64,000 nucleotides of DNA, from positions 13,937-77,936 of the forward strand of contig JAZRCL010000089.1 in NCBI GenBank assembly GCA_045659745.1, in the 5' to 3' direction. Shown in pieces: positions 15,466-23,528 of this stretch (positions are counted from its first letter, which is position 1; each line of letters starts with the position of its first letter). The notes under the pieces were generated by a model, which was given only the letters and a program-made list of their open reading frames with translations, was not told the origin of the DNA and searched no databases. This DNA is from SVTX01 sp045659745. Its GTDB lineage: Bacteria > Bacillota > Clostridia > Oscillospirales > CAG-272. A program made the position numbers and the translations under genes.

Positions 15466-16560
15466 TTATTTCCTTTTCTGCACCGCCATCGCCAGAAGCG
15501 GTAGAGCCGCACTTATAAAAAACAAAATGCAGATATAGAGTCCGTAGCTTCCAAATGATATATCGCTCAACGTCGGGGCGGACGGGCTGATGGACACGGA
15601 AAAAAATTTAAGCAAAATAAAACATATAATCGCGCATAATACACCCTGCAAAAGCTTTTGGAGAACAAAGGCTTTTTTTCTTATGTGTCTGCCGCGGTCA
15701 AGCGATATTATCTGAAAAATGACCGATAGTCCCGAAAATCCCGCAAAAAACGCCGCAAGTATGGGCGAAATATTACCGCCAAGCCCTGCCGCGAAGGACA
15801 TTCCGTTTGATATTTCAAGCAATCCTGAAAGTATCACGGGTATAATTTTCGGCGCGCCAATTATATCGCACAGGCGGGTAGCGTACCCGATAAGCACCGA
15901 GAAAAAGACCACGTATCCGCACACCGTCAGCATAACTGCCGCAGACGAGGACACCGCGCCTGTGAATGCATTCACCGCGTCGGTGTTTTTTTGCGATACA
16001 AAGATGGCTTTGCGGTTGTATTTATATATAAACCTACCCGTTATTCCCAAAATGCACGAGGACAAAATAAGCGAGACAAAGAGAATTATTCCAAGACGCG
16101 AGCTTTGAAAAAGCAGTCCCACCGCGCCGCACACAAATGCGGGAGAGGGTATATTGCAAAAGCTCATTATGTGACTAAGCTCGGTGTGGTTTATTTTGTT
16201 TTCCTCGTATAGCTTGAGCGCGCTTTTAGCTCCTATAGGGAAACCGCATAAAAATCCCAGCAAAACCGCAAACGATCCCTCGCGCGACGTGCCGAAAACA
16301 AAGCTCAAGGGTCTTGAAAACAGGGCTTTCAGAATTTTTCCAGTGTCGCTTGAAATCAGAAAATCCGAAATTATCATAAAGGGAAAAAGCGAGGGGACAA
16401 GGCTTTGCACGCATAGTTTGAGCGAGCCCCTCATATACTCAAAGGAAACTGCGGGGGAGATTAGCAACAGCACGAGCAAAAAAAGCACCAATATAGGCAA
16501 GGGTGACACCCGTCTGCCTGTTTTTTTGAGAACTGTTTTTTGCATACACCTTACCCCCAC
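15466..16560 (-). CDS. ylbJ: Sporulation integral membrane protein YlbJ
   Basis: 364 residues with about eight membrane spans of the nucleoside-recognition/Gate type (LGFLCGFPIGAKSALKLYEENKI; FCNIPSPAFVCGAVG; GLLEISNGMSFAAG). These are typical of YlbJ, a mother-cell protein needed for spore cortex formation in Bacillus. The start is uncertain: GTG 16560 has AAGGTGA upstream, while ATG 16545 fits better if the sigma-E-like promoter at 16576-16604 is used, because its start point lies inside that ribosome site. The five residues in question do not affect the call. It is transcribed away from yqfC. Confidence 0.9.
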   Translation of the reverse strand: MGVRCMQKTVLKKTGRRVSPLPILVLFLLVLLLISPAVSFEYMRGSLKLCVQSLVPSLFPFMIISDFLISSDTGKILKALFSRPLSFVFGTSREGSFAVLLGFLCGFPIGAKSALKLYEENKINHTELSHIMSFCNIPSPAFVCGAVGLLFQSSRLGIILFVSLILSSCILGITGRFIYKYNRKAIFVSQKNTDAVNAFTGAVSSSAAVMLTVCGYVVFFSVLIGYATRLCDIIGAPKIIPVILSGLLEISNGMSFAAGLGGNISPILAAFFAGFSGLSVIFQIISLDRGRHIRKKAFVLQKLLQGVLCAIICFILLKFFSVSISPSAPTLSDISFGSYGLYICILFFISAALPLLAMAVQKRK

Positions 16561-16575
16561 GGCTTTATCACCTTA

Positions 16576-16604
16576 ATTTTATTTTTGGGAGGGTGAAAAT
16601 ATGA
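16576..16604 (-). promoter_or_regulatory. Sigma-E-like promoter of ylbJ
   Basis: Minus strand TCATATT (16604-16598), 14 bp, AATAAAAT (16583-16576). The -35 box fits the Bacillus sigma-E pattern KMATATW fully; the -10 box differs from CATAAAAT at one base. The first bases of yqfC overlap the -35 box. Confidence 0.5.
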
Positions 16605-16897
16605 ATACAGAGAGCAAAAAAGCGGGGAATAACATTTTTCGTGTGGTCGTATCAAAAACACAGCTTCCGTGCGATCTGCTCGAGGGCGAATTCAGACTTG
16701 AGATGCGCGGCAGACGGGAGCTTTATATTTTCGGAGGTAAAAGAATACTAAAATATTCCGACAATGAAATGGTAATACGCGCCAAAGTATTTGACGTGTT
16801 TATAGGCGGGGAGAAGCTCACGTGCGCTTCATTTCACCAATCGGGAATAGTCATAAAGGGTATTATAAAAAGCATAGAATTGGAGAATTTTGAATGA
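16601..16897 (+). CDS. yqfC: Sporulation protein YqfC (YabP/YqfC family)
   Basis: 98 residues with a strong GGGAGGGTG site before ATG 16601. The family core is visible: ELYIFGGKRILKYSDNEMVIRAK, VFIGGEKLTCASFHQSGIVIKG, and IKSIELE at the end. Members are small sporulation proteins of unknown biochemistry, required for efficient sporulation in Bacillus under mother-cell control. The gene overlaps yqfD by 4 bp (ATGA), the conserved pair order in Firmicutes, and is divergent from ylbJ. Confidence 0.9.
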   Translation: MNTESKKAGNNIFRVVVSKTQLPCDLLEGEFRLEMRGRRELYIFGGKRILKYSDNEMVIRAKVFDVFIGGEKLTCASFHQSGIVIKGIIKSIELENFE

Positions 16898-18084
16898 ATA
16901 TAACCTATTATTGTCTGGGATATGCCGAGGTCTTTGCCGAGGGGGAACGCGCGCTTGACCTGATAAATCTGTGTATGAGATACCATCTGCCGTATGGGGA
17001 GGCGCGACGCGCGACGGGCGGAGTGGTCTTCCTTTTTCGGCTCGGGAGACTCAAGGCTTTGAAGGCTCTTTGCGAAAAGGAGAGAATAGAGATAACTGTA
17101 AAAAACACGGGCGGCTTGCCTGTCTGGTTGCACGCGCGCCGACACAGATACGGACTTATTATGGGGGTACTAGCCGCACTGTTTCTCGTGATATTTATGC
17201 AGAATTTTATCTGGCGCATAGACGTTATGGGAAACAAGAGCGTCACCACCGAGCACATACTTGATATGCTTGATGACTATGGGCTTTTCGAGGGCAGCTA
17301 TATACCCGGCCTTAATACCGACAAGATACAAAACAGGGTGCTGATAGACTCGGACAAAATATCCTGGATATCCGTCAATATAAACGGAAATATCGCATCA
17401 GTCGAGGTGCGTGAGATAAGCGATGAGCAGCAGCACGTGGACAGCGACGCCCCCGCAAATCTTGTCGCATCAAAAGCGGGGCAGATAGTGCAGGTTCAGG
17501 TGCTTGCGGGCAACGTCATAGTCGCGGGCGGCGATTTTGTCGATGAGGGCGAGCTGCTGGTCAGCGGAATTTTCGATAGTAAGACCGAGGGCTATCGCGT
17601 CACGCGCGCCAAGGGCAAGGTTTACGCGCAGACGTCTGAGGAATTTTACATAAAAATTCCGTATGAATATGAGAAAAAAGTCTATACAGGCAACGAATAT
17701 TGTGACGAATATATAAATTTTTTCAATTTTTCGATAAAAATTTCGAAAAACAGTGGAAAAACGTATGCACTTTATGATAAAATAAGTATAGTGGACAGTT
17801 ATAGCTTTTTGGATGGAGGCAGACTTCCTATGTCCAAAACCACGCATAAATATCTTGAATATGAAACACAGACCGCAATCCGCACACAAGTCGAGGCAGA
17901 GGAGCTTGCATACTTTGAGTTATCTCAAAGGCTTGGAGAGCTTTCGGGTGACTCTATCCTTGTGCGCAAGGTGATAATGCCCGAAATACACGATGATTTT
18001 TTCGCGCTTCGGTGTGTGATAGTCTGTATTGAGGATATAGCAGAGACGGTGGAGTTTGACGTGGGTATAGCCGAAGAGGGTTGA
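16894..18084 (+). CDS. yqfD: Sporulation protein YqfD
   Basis: 396 residues. An N-terminal soluble part (residues 1-80) is followed by one membrane span (about 87-105) and a large external domain beginning IDVMGNKSVTTEHILDMLDDYG, an FtsQ/POTRA-like fold. VEVREISDEQ and KAGQIVQVQVLAGNVIVAGG are typical of the family. The protein is conserved with YqfC and acts in the mother cell during sporulation. Its last codons (IAEEG and stop) lie inside the left terminal repeat of a MITE-like element (18066-18345), so the natural C-terminus may have been changed by insertion. Confidence 0.92.
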   Translation: MNITYYCLGYAEVFAEGERALDLINLCMRYHLPYGEARRATGGVVFLFRLGRLKALKALCEKERIEITVKNTGGLPVWLHARRHRYGLIMGVLAALFLVIFMQNFIWRIDVMGNKSVTTEHILDMLDDYGLFEGSYIPGLNTDKIQNRVLIDSDKISWISVNINGNIASVEVREISDEQQHVDSDAPANLVASKAGQIVQVQVLAGNVIVAGGDFVDEGELLVSGIFDSKTEGYRVTRAKGKVYAQTSEEFYIKIPYEYEKKVYTGNEYCDEYINFFNFSIKISKNSGKTYALYDKISIVDSYSFLDGGRLPMSKTTHKYLEYETQTAIRTQVEAEELAYFELSQRLGELSGDSILVRKVIMPEIHDDFFALRCVIVCIEDIAETVEFDVGIAEEG

Positions 18085-18345
18085 ACTTATACGCCCTGCG
18101 GCGAGTCATTTTAGCGTCTTTTGCCAAAGCTCGCCTTGCAAGATTGTATATTGCATCGACTCGCTTTGACAAAATCCATCTAAAATTACAACGCCGAATG
18201 GTGCTTCGCAGTTTTGGACGAGAAAATGGTTAGGAGTAGCAAGGAAAAAGTACGAAGCAATATATGATATTGCAAGTGCTTTTGACGCCGCTAATACAAC
18301 CGTTTTCCGTCCAAAACCGTATGAGTTCGACCCTCCTCGGCTATA
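18066..18345. mobile_element. MITE-like element between yqfD and phoH
   Basis: 280 bp bounded by 27-bp inverted repeats, 18066-18092 and 18319-18345, matching at 24 of 27 bases (TATAGCCGARGAGGGTYGA, then ACTYATAC). A second inner pair, CTTGCAAGATTGTATATTGC at 18135-18154 and its counterpart at 18257-18276, matches at 17 of 20. A third GTTTTGGACG pair lies between. There is no long frame inside. Clear target duplications are not seen. Confidence 0.7.
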
Positions 18346-18368
18346 CTTGCAGGAAAGTGAGGATAAGA

Positions 18369-19397
18369 ATGAGCAGTAAGGTAATAAAGGTAGAGGGACA
18401 GAATATCGTATCCGCGATATTCGGTAGCTTTGACGCAAATGCAAAGGTGATAGAGCGTAAGTTTGGCGTCACCCTCAACAACAGGTTGGCTGACGACGGA
18501 AACGACGCGATAATAGTGTCGGGCGACGATGACGGAAGAATAAAGCAGGCGTCGGACGCGGTGGCTTACCTTGTGAAAATGGCAAAATATAACGAGGATA
18601 TAAACGAGCAGAGCGTTATATACATCTGTGATATGGTCACAGCAGGTCAGGCAGGCGAGCTTGAGTCTCTTGGAGACGACTGCATTTTCGTGACGATGAA
18701 GGGCAAGCCCATCAAGGCGAAGACTGTTGGACAAAAGCAGTACGTCCGCGCGATACAGAAAAATACTATCGTGATAGGCACGGGCCCTGCGGGAACGGGT
18801 AAGACCTTTCTTGCCGTTGCTATGGCGGTTAAGGCTTTGCGCGAAAAGCAGGTGTCGCGTATCATTCTGACGCGCCCCGCGATTGAGGCAGGTGAAAAGC
18901 TGGGATTTTTGCCCGGCGACCTTCAGAGCAAGATAGACCCTTATCTTCGCCCGCTTTATGACGCGCTCTACGAGATGATGGGCGCGGAGAATTATCAGAA
19001 GCAGGTAGAGAAGGGCGTAATTGAGATAGCTCCGCTTGCGTATATGCGAGGACGAACCCTTGACGACTCCTTTATAATTCTCGACGAGGCGCAGAACTGC
19101 ACCCCCGAGCAGATGAAGATGTTCCTGACACGTCTGGGCTTCAACTCCAAAGCGGTTGTAACAGGCGACCTGACGCAGACAGACTTGCCATCGGGACAAA
19201 AGAGCGGACTTGCTATGGCGGTAAAAATACTTGCGGGAATTGACGATATAGCAATTCATAATTTCTCTGAGCGTGACGTAGTAAGACATAAGCTTGTGCA
19301 AAAGATAATTCTTGCGTACGAGAAATTTGAGCGTGAGCAACATGAAAAATATGCCGCAAAAAAGCAGAACAACCAAAAAAACAATAAAAAGGACTAA
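18369..19397 (+). CDS. phoH: PhoH family P-loop ATPase
   Basis: 342 residues from ATG 18369, chosen because GAAAGTGAGG lies just upstream and the longer frame would begin inside the MITE-like element. Walker A is GPAGTGKT at 139-146 and Walker B FIILDEAQN near 236. An N-terminal KH-like region precedes them. PhoH (PhoL/YqfL-type) proteins are cytosolic ATPases or helicases tied to RNA metabolism; the order phoH-ybeY is widely conserved. The C-terminus is lysine and asparagine rich. ybeY follows after 15 bp in the same operon. Confidence 0.93.
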   Translation: MSSKVIKVEGQNIVSAIFGSFDANAKVIERKFGVTLNNRLADDGNDAIIVSGDDDGRIKQASDAVAYLVKMAKYNEDINEQSVIYICDMVTAGQAGELESLGDDCIFVTMKGKPIKAKTVGQKQYVRAIQKNTIVIGTGPAGTGKTFLAVAMAVKALREKQVSRIILTRPAIEAGEKLGFLPGDLQSKIDPYLRPLYDALYEMMGAENYQKQVEKGVIEIAPLAYMRGRTLDDSFIILDEAQNCTPEQMKMFLTRLGFNSKAVVTGDLTQTDLPSGQKSGLAMAVKILAGIDDIAIHNFSERDVVRHKLVQKIILAYEKFEREQHEKYAAKKQNNQKNNKKD

Positions 19398-19412
19398 AGT
19401 GAGGACAGTATT

Positions 19413-19907
19413 ATGAGCAGAAAAATGAAGCTTAAGATATATTTTGAGAACGAACAGGACAAGATCTCCATAACCTACAAGCTCAAGATGCTTATAAGAG
19501 AGGCAGTTGAAGCAACTCTTGATTTTGAGGATTACAGAAATATATGCGAGGTGTCCGTGACCTTTACGGACAATGAGGGCATCCGCGAACTCAACAACAA
19601 GTTCAGACAGATAGACAGACCCACGGATGTGCTTTCGTTCCCGCTTTTTGACTTTGACGGTGAGAGCGATGAGCCGCCTGTTGACGACATAATGAATATG
19701 CTTGGAGATATAGTTATATCTCTTGAAAAAGCGCAGGAGCAGGCAGAGGAATTTGGACATTCCTTTGAGCGAGAGGTCGCTTTCCTTTGCGTTCACTCTA
19801 TGCTTCATCTTCTTGGCTACGACCACGAGACAAGCGAGGAGGACGACAAGAACATGCGCGCCCGCCAGAGCGAGATAATGAACATAATAGGACTTGGAGT
19901 AAAATGA
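19413..19907 (+). CDS. ybeY: Endoribonuclease YbeY
   Basis: 164 residues. The zinc site HSMLHLLGYDHE gives ligands His128, His132 and His138. RPTDVLSFPLFD at 69-80 and GDIVIS near 98 are the other conserved blocks. YbeY is a single-strand endoribonuclease acting in 16S rRNA 3' maturation and 70S quality control. Its place between phoH and era is the usual one and fits cooperation with Era on 16S ends. Length is normal. Confidence 0.95.
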   Translation: MSRKMKLKIYFENEQDKISITYKLKMLIREAVEATLDFEDYRNICEVSVTFTDNEGIRELNNKFRQIDRPTDVLSFPLFDFDGESDEPPVDDIMNMLGDIVISLEKAQEQAEEFGHSFEREVAFLCVHSMLHLLGYDHETSEEDDKNMRARQSEIMNIIGLGVK

Positions 19908-19924
19908 TTTTGGAGGTGTAAACC

Positions 19925-20431
19925 TTGAAACCAAGTGAAAGACGCGCATCGAGAGAACAAAAGAGCAGCGCGCAAAAGCAAAAGCCAAGGCGTCGACAGA
20001 GCCTGTGGCAGACCTATCCAAAGCTTATAACGTTTATAATCTGTATGCTCGTGTTTTTGATATTATTTAACGTCAGGACAATATCCGAGGCGATAGAGGA
20101 AAAAAGAAACCGGGTGGACGATAAAACGAATATATCTATGAAAACCGTATTTCTTTTATCCGATATGGGTGTTGAGGTTGATTGGATACATTTTCAAAAA
20201 TACAACTATACCGATATAAGCTACAAGATAGACGGCAAAAAATACATAAAGCGCGAATACCCCGTGGGTGACACGGGATATATAATCTGGGTAGGCGGTG
20301 CGAGTATGGATGAGTCGCCCGACTACGTGTACCTTATTGATCTTGGGGGCACGGGAGAGGTTATAGACATTCGAAAAAAGGACGCCGAGGCGTTCGTGAA
20401 TAAAACAATGCAACAAAGAGAGGAAGACTAA
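19925..20431 (+). CDS. Hypothetical single-span membrane protein
   Basis: 168 residues with a TTG start at 19925, supported by GGAGGTG 7 bp upstream. A basic cytosolic head (about 30 residues rich in R, K, Q, S) precedes one membrane span (about 34-52). An external domain follows with no recognised motif (KYIKREYPVGDTGYIIWVGG; DYVYLIDLGGTGEVIDI). It occupies the position where dgkA and cdd usually lie between ybeY and era in Bacillus. The stop overlaps the era start by 1 bp, so it is translationally coupled to era. Function unknown. Confidence 0.75.
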   Translation: MKPSERRASREQKSSAQKQKPRRRQSLWQTYPKLITFIICMLVFLILFNVRTISEAIEEKRNRVDDKTNISMKTVFLLSDMGVEVDWIHFQKYNYTDISYKIDGKKYIKREYPVGDTGYIIWVGGASMDESPDYVYLIDLGGTGEVIDIRKKDAEAFVNKTMQQREED

Positions 20432-21315
20432 TGAGCAAGACGGCTTTTATAGCAATAGTAGGCAGACCTAACGTGGGAAAATCCACGCTTATGAATAACA
20501 TTTTGGGTGAGAAGGTGGCGATAGTTTCGTCAAAGCCCCAGACCACAAGAAACAGAATAATGGGTATCCACACGGTAGAGGACAAGCAGTACGTTTTCCT
20601 TGATACCCCCGGAATATTCAAACCCAGAAATTCGCTCGGTACATTTATGGTAAAGGCGGCAAACTCCACTATGCAGGATGCAGACGCGGTAGTGCTCGTC
20701 GCAGACACAGGAAAGCCCGTGAGCGACATTGAGAAAAAGGTCATTGACTACGTAAAGAGAACAGAGACTCCTTGTATTCTTGCGCTTAATAAAATAGATA
20801 TGTACCGTCGCGAGCAGATAGCTGAGACTATCGCCGCGTACGCTTCGCTGCACAATTTTGAGGCGGTAGTTCCGATATGCGCTAAAAACGGTAAGGGGGT
20901 TGACGAGCTGCTCTCAGAATGTGAGCAATTCCTTGCGGAATCAGACTTTTTCTTCCCCGAGGATATGATAACGGACCAGTCCGAGCGTCAGGTCGCGGCG
21001 GAGGTAATTCGTGAAAAGCTGCTCCGTACACTCGACAAGGAGATACCTCACGGAATCGCCGTTGCGATTGAGGAGTTTAAGGTCGAGGGCAAGCTCTGCC
21101 GTATCCGCGCGGAGATATTCTGCGAGAAGGCGTCCCATAAGGGAATAATCGTGGGCAAGAACGGCGAGGAGCTCAAGAGAGTCGGTTCTTATGCGCGCGC
21201 CGATCTTGAAGAAATATTCGATATGAAGGTCTATCTTAACCTTTGGGTAAAGGTTAAAGAGAATTGGAGAGATAGTCAGCGCGGCATTACCGATTTTGGA
21301 TTTACAGAAGAATAA
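20431..21315 (+). CDS. era: GTPase Era
   Basis: 294 residues. G1 is GRPNVGKS at 11-18, the effector region includes PQTTRNRI, G3 is DTPG at 58-61 and G4 is NKID at 120-123. The C-terminal KH domain (HKGIIVGKNGEELKRVG) binds the 3' end of 16S rRNA. Era is a cytosolic GTPase that checks 30S subunit maturation. It is coupled to the preceding gene and followed by recO, the standard order. Confidence 0.97.
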   Translation: MSKTAFIAIVGRPNVGKSTLMNNILGEKVAIVSSKPQTTRNRIMGIHTVEDKQYVFLDTPGIFKPRNSLGTFMVKAANSTMQDADAVVLVADTGKPVSDIEKKVIDYVKRTETPCILALNKIDMYRREQIAETIAAYASLHNFEAVVPICAKNGKGVDELLSECEQFLAESDFFFPEDMITDQSERQVAAEVIREKLLRTLDKEIPHGIAVAIEEFKVEGKLCRIRAEIFCEKASHKGIIVGKNGEELKRVGSYARADLEEIFDMKVYLNLWVKVKENWRDSQRGITDFGFTEE

Positions 21316-21345
21316 ATATAAGATTTAACGAGGGGAGGGGTGAAT

Positions 21346-22140
21346 ATGCTTTTTGCGACCGACGGAGTCGTCACGCGCGTTAGTGACGCTACGGGAAGCG
21401 ACAAATTTTTGAATATAATCACCCCTAACCGCGGTCGAATTGGGGTGCTTGTAAAGGGATCTCGCTCGCCCGAAAGCAAGACCGCGTCGCTCTCGCAGTT
21501 GTTTACATACGGGAACTTTGAAATATACGAAAAGAACGGAATGTATTGGCTGCGCGGAGGAATGGTGCTTGACCCGTTTTACAGTCTTTCGGAGGATATT
21601 GCGCGTATTGCGGCGGCGACTTATATGTGCGAGGTTGCAAACGAGCTTACCGATGAGTCCGACGAGTGTGAGGACATACTCCGACTGCTGCTCAATTCAA
21701 TGTATTTGCTTGGCAAGGGTAAGAAAAAAATCTCGCTTGTCAAGGCAACCTTTGAGCTTCGCGCTATGGCGCTTTCCGGATATATGCCCGACGTGTCCTG
21801 TTGCAAATACTGCAAATCGGTTATTGCCGATAATATGTATCTTGACGTGCTCGGCGGACGTATAATGTGCGCGGATTGCTTTAAGGAGCGTGGGGATAAG
21901 GTGAAAAACATCTCCCGCGATTTTGAGGATGTAAGGGAAGCGAGTGTTATTTGTCCTATGACATCGTCGGTAGTTGTTGCACTTAAATACGTGCTGAGCG
22001 CTCCGCCCGAAAAGGCATTTTCGTTTGACATCAAGGACGACGGGGAGCTTGAAATGCTTGCAAAGCTTGCCGAAACCTACGTCACCTCGCACCTTGGCAG
22101 AAGCTTTGATTCACTTGATTTTTACCATGCGGTGAAATGA
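21346..22140 (+). CDS. recO: DNA repair protein RecO
   Basis: 264 residues from ATG 21346, 5 bp after GGGGAGGGG; a GTG 6 bp upstream lies within the ribosome site. The N-terminal OB-fold (VVTRVSDATGSDKFLNIITPNRGRIGVLVKG) is followed by a helical domain and a four-cysteine zinc site (CCKYCKS and MCADCF). RecO loads RecA with RecR onto SSB-coated single-stranded DNA. It is the last gene of the era cluster; a palindromic repeat follows. Confidence 0.92.
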   Translation: MLFATDGVVTRVSDATGSDKFLNIITPNRGRIGVLVKGSRSPESKTASLSQLFTYGNFEIYEKNGMYWLRGGMVLDPFYSLSEDIARIAAATYMCEVANELTDESDECEDILRLLLNSMYLLGKGKKKISLVKATFELRAMALSGYMPDVSCCKYCKSVIADNMYLDVLGGRIMCADCFKERGDKVKNISRDFEDVREASVICPMTSSVVVALKYVLSAPPEKAFSFDIKDDGELEMLAKLAETYVTSHLGRSFDSLDFYHAVK

Positions 22141-22178
22141 AAAGGCTCATTTTTATTGAAAATAAACAACCGAAAAAC

Positions 22179-22255
22179 TGTAGGGCGGGGGCTTGCTCCC
22201 GCCGAAAAGAGAATTTCGTTTTGATGAAACGGCGGGAGTAAACCCCCGCCCTACA
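22179..22255. repeat. Palindromic GC-rich repeat (MITE-like), complete copy
   Basis: Arms 22179-22204 and 22230-22255 start TGTAGGGCGGGGG and match at 24 of 26 bases as inverted repeats, with a 25-bp AT-rich loop. It carries no frame. A single arm recurs at 22935-22959. Confidence 0.8.
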
Positions 22256-22362
22256 TCTCCATTATGTATTTGCAACAAAAGGGCGAACCCGACGGAAAAA
22301 CGGAATGATAAATAAGAATTTGACGAAAAGTAAAATCAATCGACGGCGAAAGGAGTTATCTT

Positions 22363-22860
22363 ATGGAACAATATATTTATGAAAATATAACAGGGATTTC
22401 GTGTCCAGTTGGTGAGTTTAGCGTATGTTTTGGGAAGAGTAAAATTCCTTTCAGTATTCGGAAAAACAGCTACGATATTCCGTATTATGATATTACCACA
22501 GAGACCAACTATGCTTTGGATATAGACATCAATCTTTTGGAAATAAACAAACAATACAATGTTGTATTTTCCGAGGGCGGTTTGCGTTTTCAATGCTCGG
22601 ATGAACACACAAAATCGCTTACTAACACTATTGGCAAGTGGTCTGTAGGTATTGGTTCGTTTGATATGAACGATGACTGTTTCCATCAAGACGAGCAATA
22701 CAAAGGATATGACGTGTGGCAATCTGAAGACAATTTTGGTTTTTCCTTTGTTCTTTTAGATAGAACGATAGAAAAGATTACTTTTCTCATTGCGTGGATT
22801 GAAAATGTACCAAATATAAACATCGATTACGAAGATGCTTTAGGTTTTTGGCTTACATAA
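22363..22860 (+). CDS. Hypothetical orphan protein
   Basis: 165 residues with AAAGGAG 8 bp before ATG 22363. The sequence is acidic, rich in aromatic residues and strand-forming (YYDITTETNYALDIDINLLEINKQY; GKWSVGIGSFDMND; NFGFSFVLLDRTIEKITFLIAWIENV). It has no signal peptide or membrane span and belongs to no family I recognise. It is more AT-rich than neighbours and lies between two copies of the palindromic repeat, which suggests an acquired island. It could be an immunity-type or other accessory protein, but nothing proves this. Confidence 0.65.
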   Translation: MEQYIYENITGISCPVGEFSVCFGKSKIPFSIRKNSYDIPYYDITTETNYALDIDINLLEINKQYNVVFSEGGLRFQCSDEHTKSLTNTIGKWSVGIGSFDMNDDCFHQDEQYKGYDVWQSEDNFGFSFVLLDRTIEKITFLIAWIENVPNINIDYEDALGFWLT

Positions 22861-22889
22861 ACAAATTCCAATTTGTCAAACAGAGTGAA

Positions 22890-22921
22890 AACCCCGACAG
22901 ACTAAAAAATCTGTCGGGGTT
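22890..22921 (+). terminator. Hairpin terminator after the orphan gene
   Basis: AACCCCGACAGA and TCTGTCGGGGTT, a perfect 12-bp stem with an 8-nt loop. The T-run after it is weak on the plus strand (TTAATTATTTG) and TTTTC on the minus strand, so it may also end yrzE transcripts. Confidence 0.7.
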
Positions 22922-22934
22922 AATTATTTGTTTG

Positions 22935-22959
22935 CGGCGGGAGCAAGCCCCCGCCCTAC
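22935..22959. repeat. Single arm of the palindromic GC-rich repeat
   Basis: CGGCGGGAGCAAGCCCCCGC and five more bases are the complement of the left arm at 22179-22204, matching throughout these 25 bases. It lies 14 bp beyond the yrzE stop codon. Confidence 0.8.
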
Positions 22960-22972
22960 GTTATCTGATTTA

Positions 22973-23446
22973 TTATCTTCTTCTGCGGCGTCTTTTGCCT
23001 GAGCTTGATAAGGATTTTGCTCCCAAAAATGAGCCTGCTGCACAACAGAGAATGAGAAGCCCTCGCAATGCAAAAAACCAGAGAGTCGAGAGCGAGCCCG
23101 CGTTGGTTGAGGGAAGCAGGGGATATAGCACCATAGAAACCACGATGTTCATAAGGGCAAATATCACACCGCAGAGCACGGGACTGCCGCGGTATAATTT
23201 ACAGCTCATAAATCCCCCGAAAATCGCGCTAGGGAAGCACAAAAATGACGCGATGGGGAGCAAAAATCCCTCGGGGTCGGGTCTTGTGAGCGCAAAAACC
23301 GCAAGAATACTTAACATTAAAACAGCCGCTGCAAATGATACCAGCAGTCCGCAGGTGCATGCCCTGATTGCGGTAATAAGAGATACGTCGTTTTCATTTT
23401 CACTATGTCTGCCGCGGTGCGCGGAATGTTTTCTTTTTGTGTCCAT
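22973..23446 (-). CDS. TIGR04086/YrzE family membrane protein
   Basis: 157 residues with four membrane spans (about 24-52, 62-80, 88-110 and 120-146), a histidine- and arginine-rich head and a C-terminus of six arginines. This matches the TIGR04086 (YrzE-like) family, which lies beside yajC in many Firmicutes. Function is unknown. The Shine-Dalgarno GGAGG is in the 3' arm of a hairpin whose T-run forms the spacer to the ATG, with a sigma-E-like promoter in its 5' part. This points to sporulation expression. Confidence 0.8.
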   Translation of the reverse strand: MDTKRKHSAHRGRHSENENDVSLITAIRACTCGLLVSFAAAVLMLSILAVFALTRPDPEGFLLPIASFLCFPSAIFGGFMSCKLYRGSPVLCGVIFALMNIVVSMVLYPLLPSTNAGSLSTLWFFALRGLLILCCAAGSFLGAKSLSSSGKRRRRRR

Positions 23447-23504
23447 AAAAAAACCTCCGAATATATATTTTCCACAACTCTGGTAAAATATATGTACTCG
23501 AAGG
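23447..23504 (-). terminator. yajC terminator overlapping the yrzE ribosome site
   Basis: The minus-strand 5' arm CCTTCGAGTACATATATTTT (23504-23485) pairs imperfectly with the 3' arm AAAATATATATTCGGAGG (23471-23454), followed by TTTTTTT and the yrzE ATG (23446). The stem holds the GGAGG Shine-Dalgarno. Confidence 0.7.
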
Positions 23505-23515
23505 CTTTTTTATTC
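23487..23515 (-). promoter_or_regulatory. Sigma-E-like promoter of yrzE inside the terminator
   Basis: Minus strand GAATAAA (23515-23509), 14 bp, CATATATT (23494-23487). The -35 box fits KMATATW at 6 of 7 positions. The start point would fall in the hairpin loop. Confidence 0.5.
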
Positions 23516-23528
23516 TTTTCAGAGACAA

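Noticed and set aside
15197..15538. Coding frame over the broken tRNA and repeats
   Set aside because: It translates tRNA and repeat sequence; no ribosome site.
18291..20021. Long minus-strand open frame (576 codons) opposite phoH-ybeY
   Set aside because: It crosses two well-supported genes and part of the MITE-like element and is rich in residues typical of antisense frames; no start signal.
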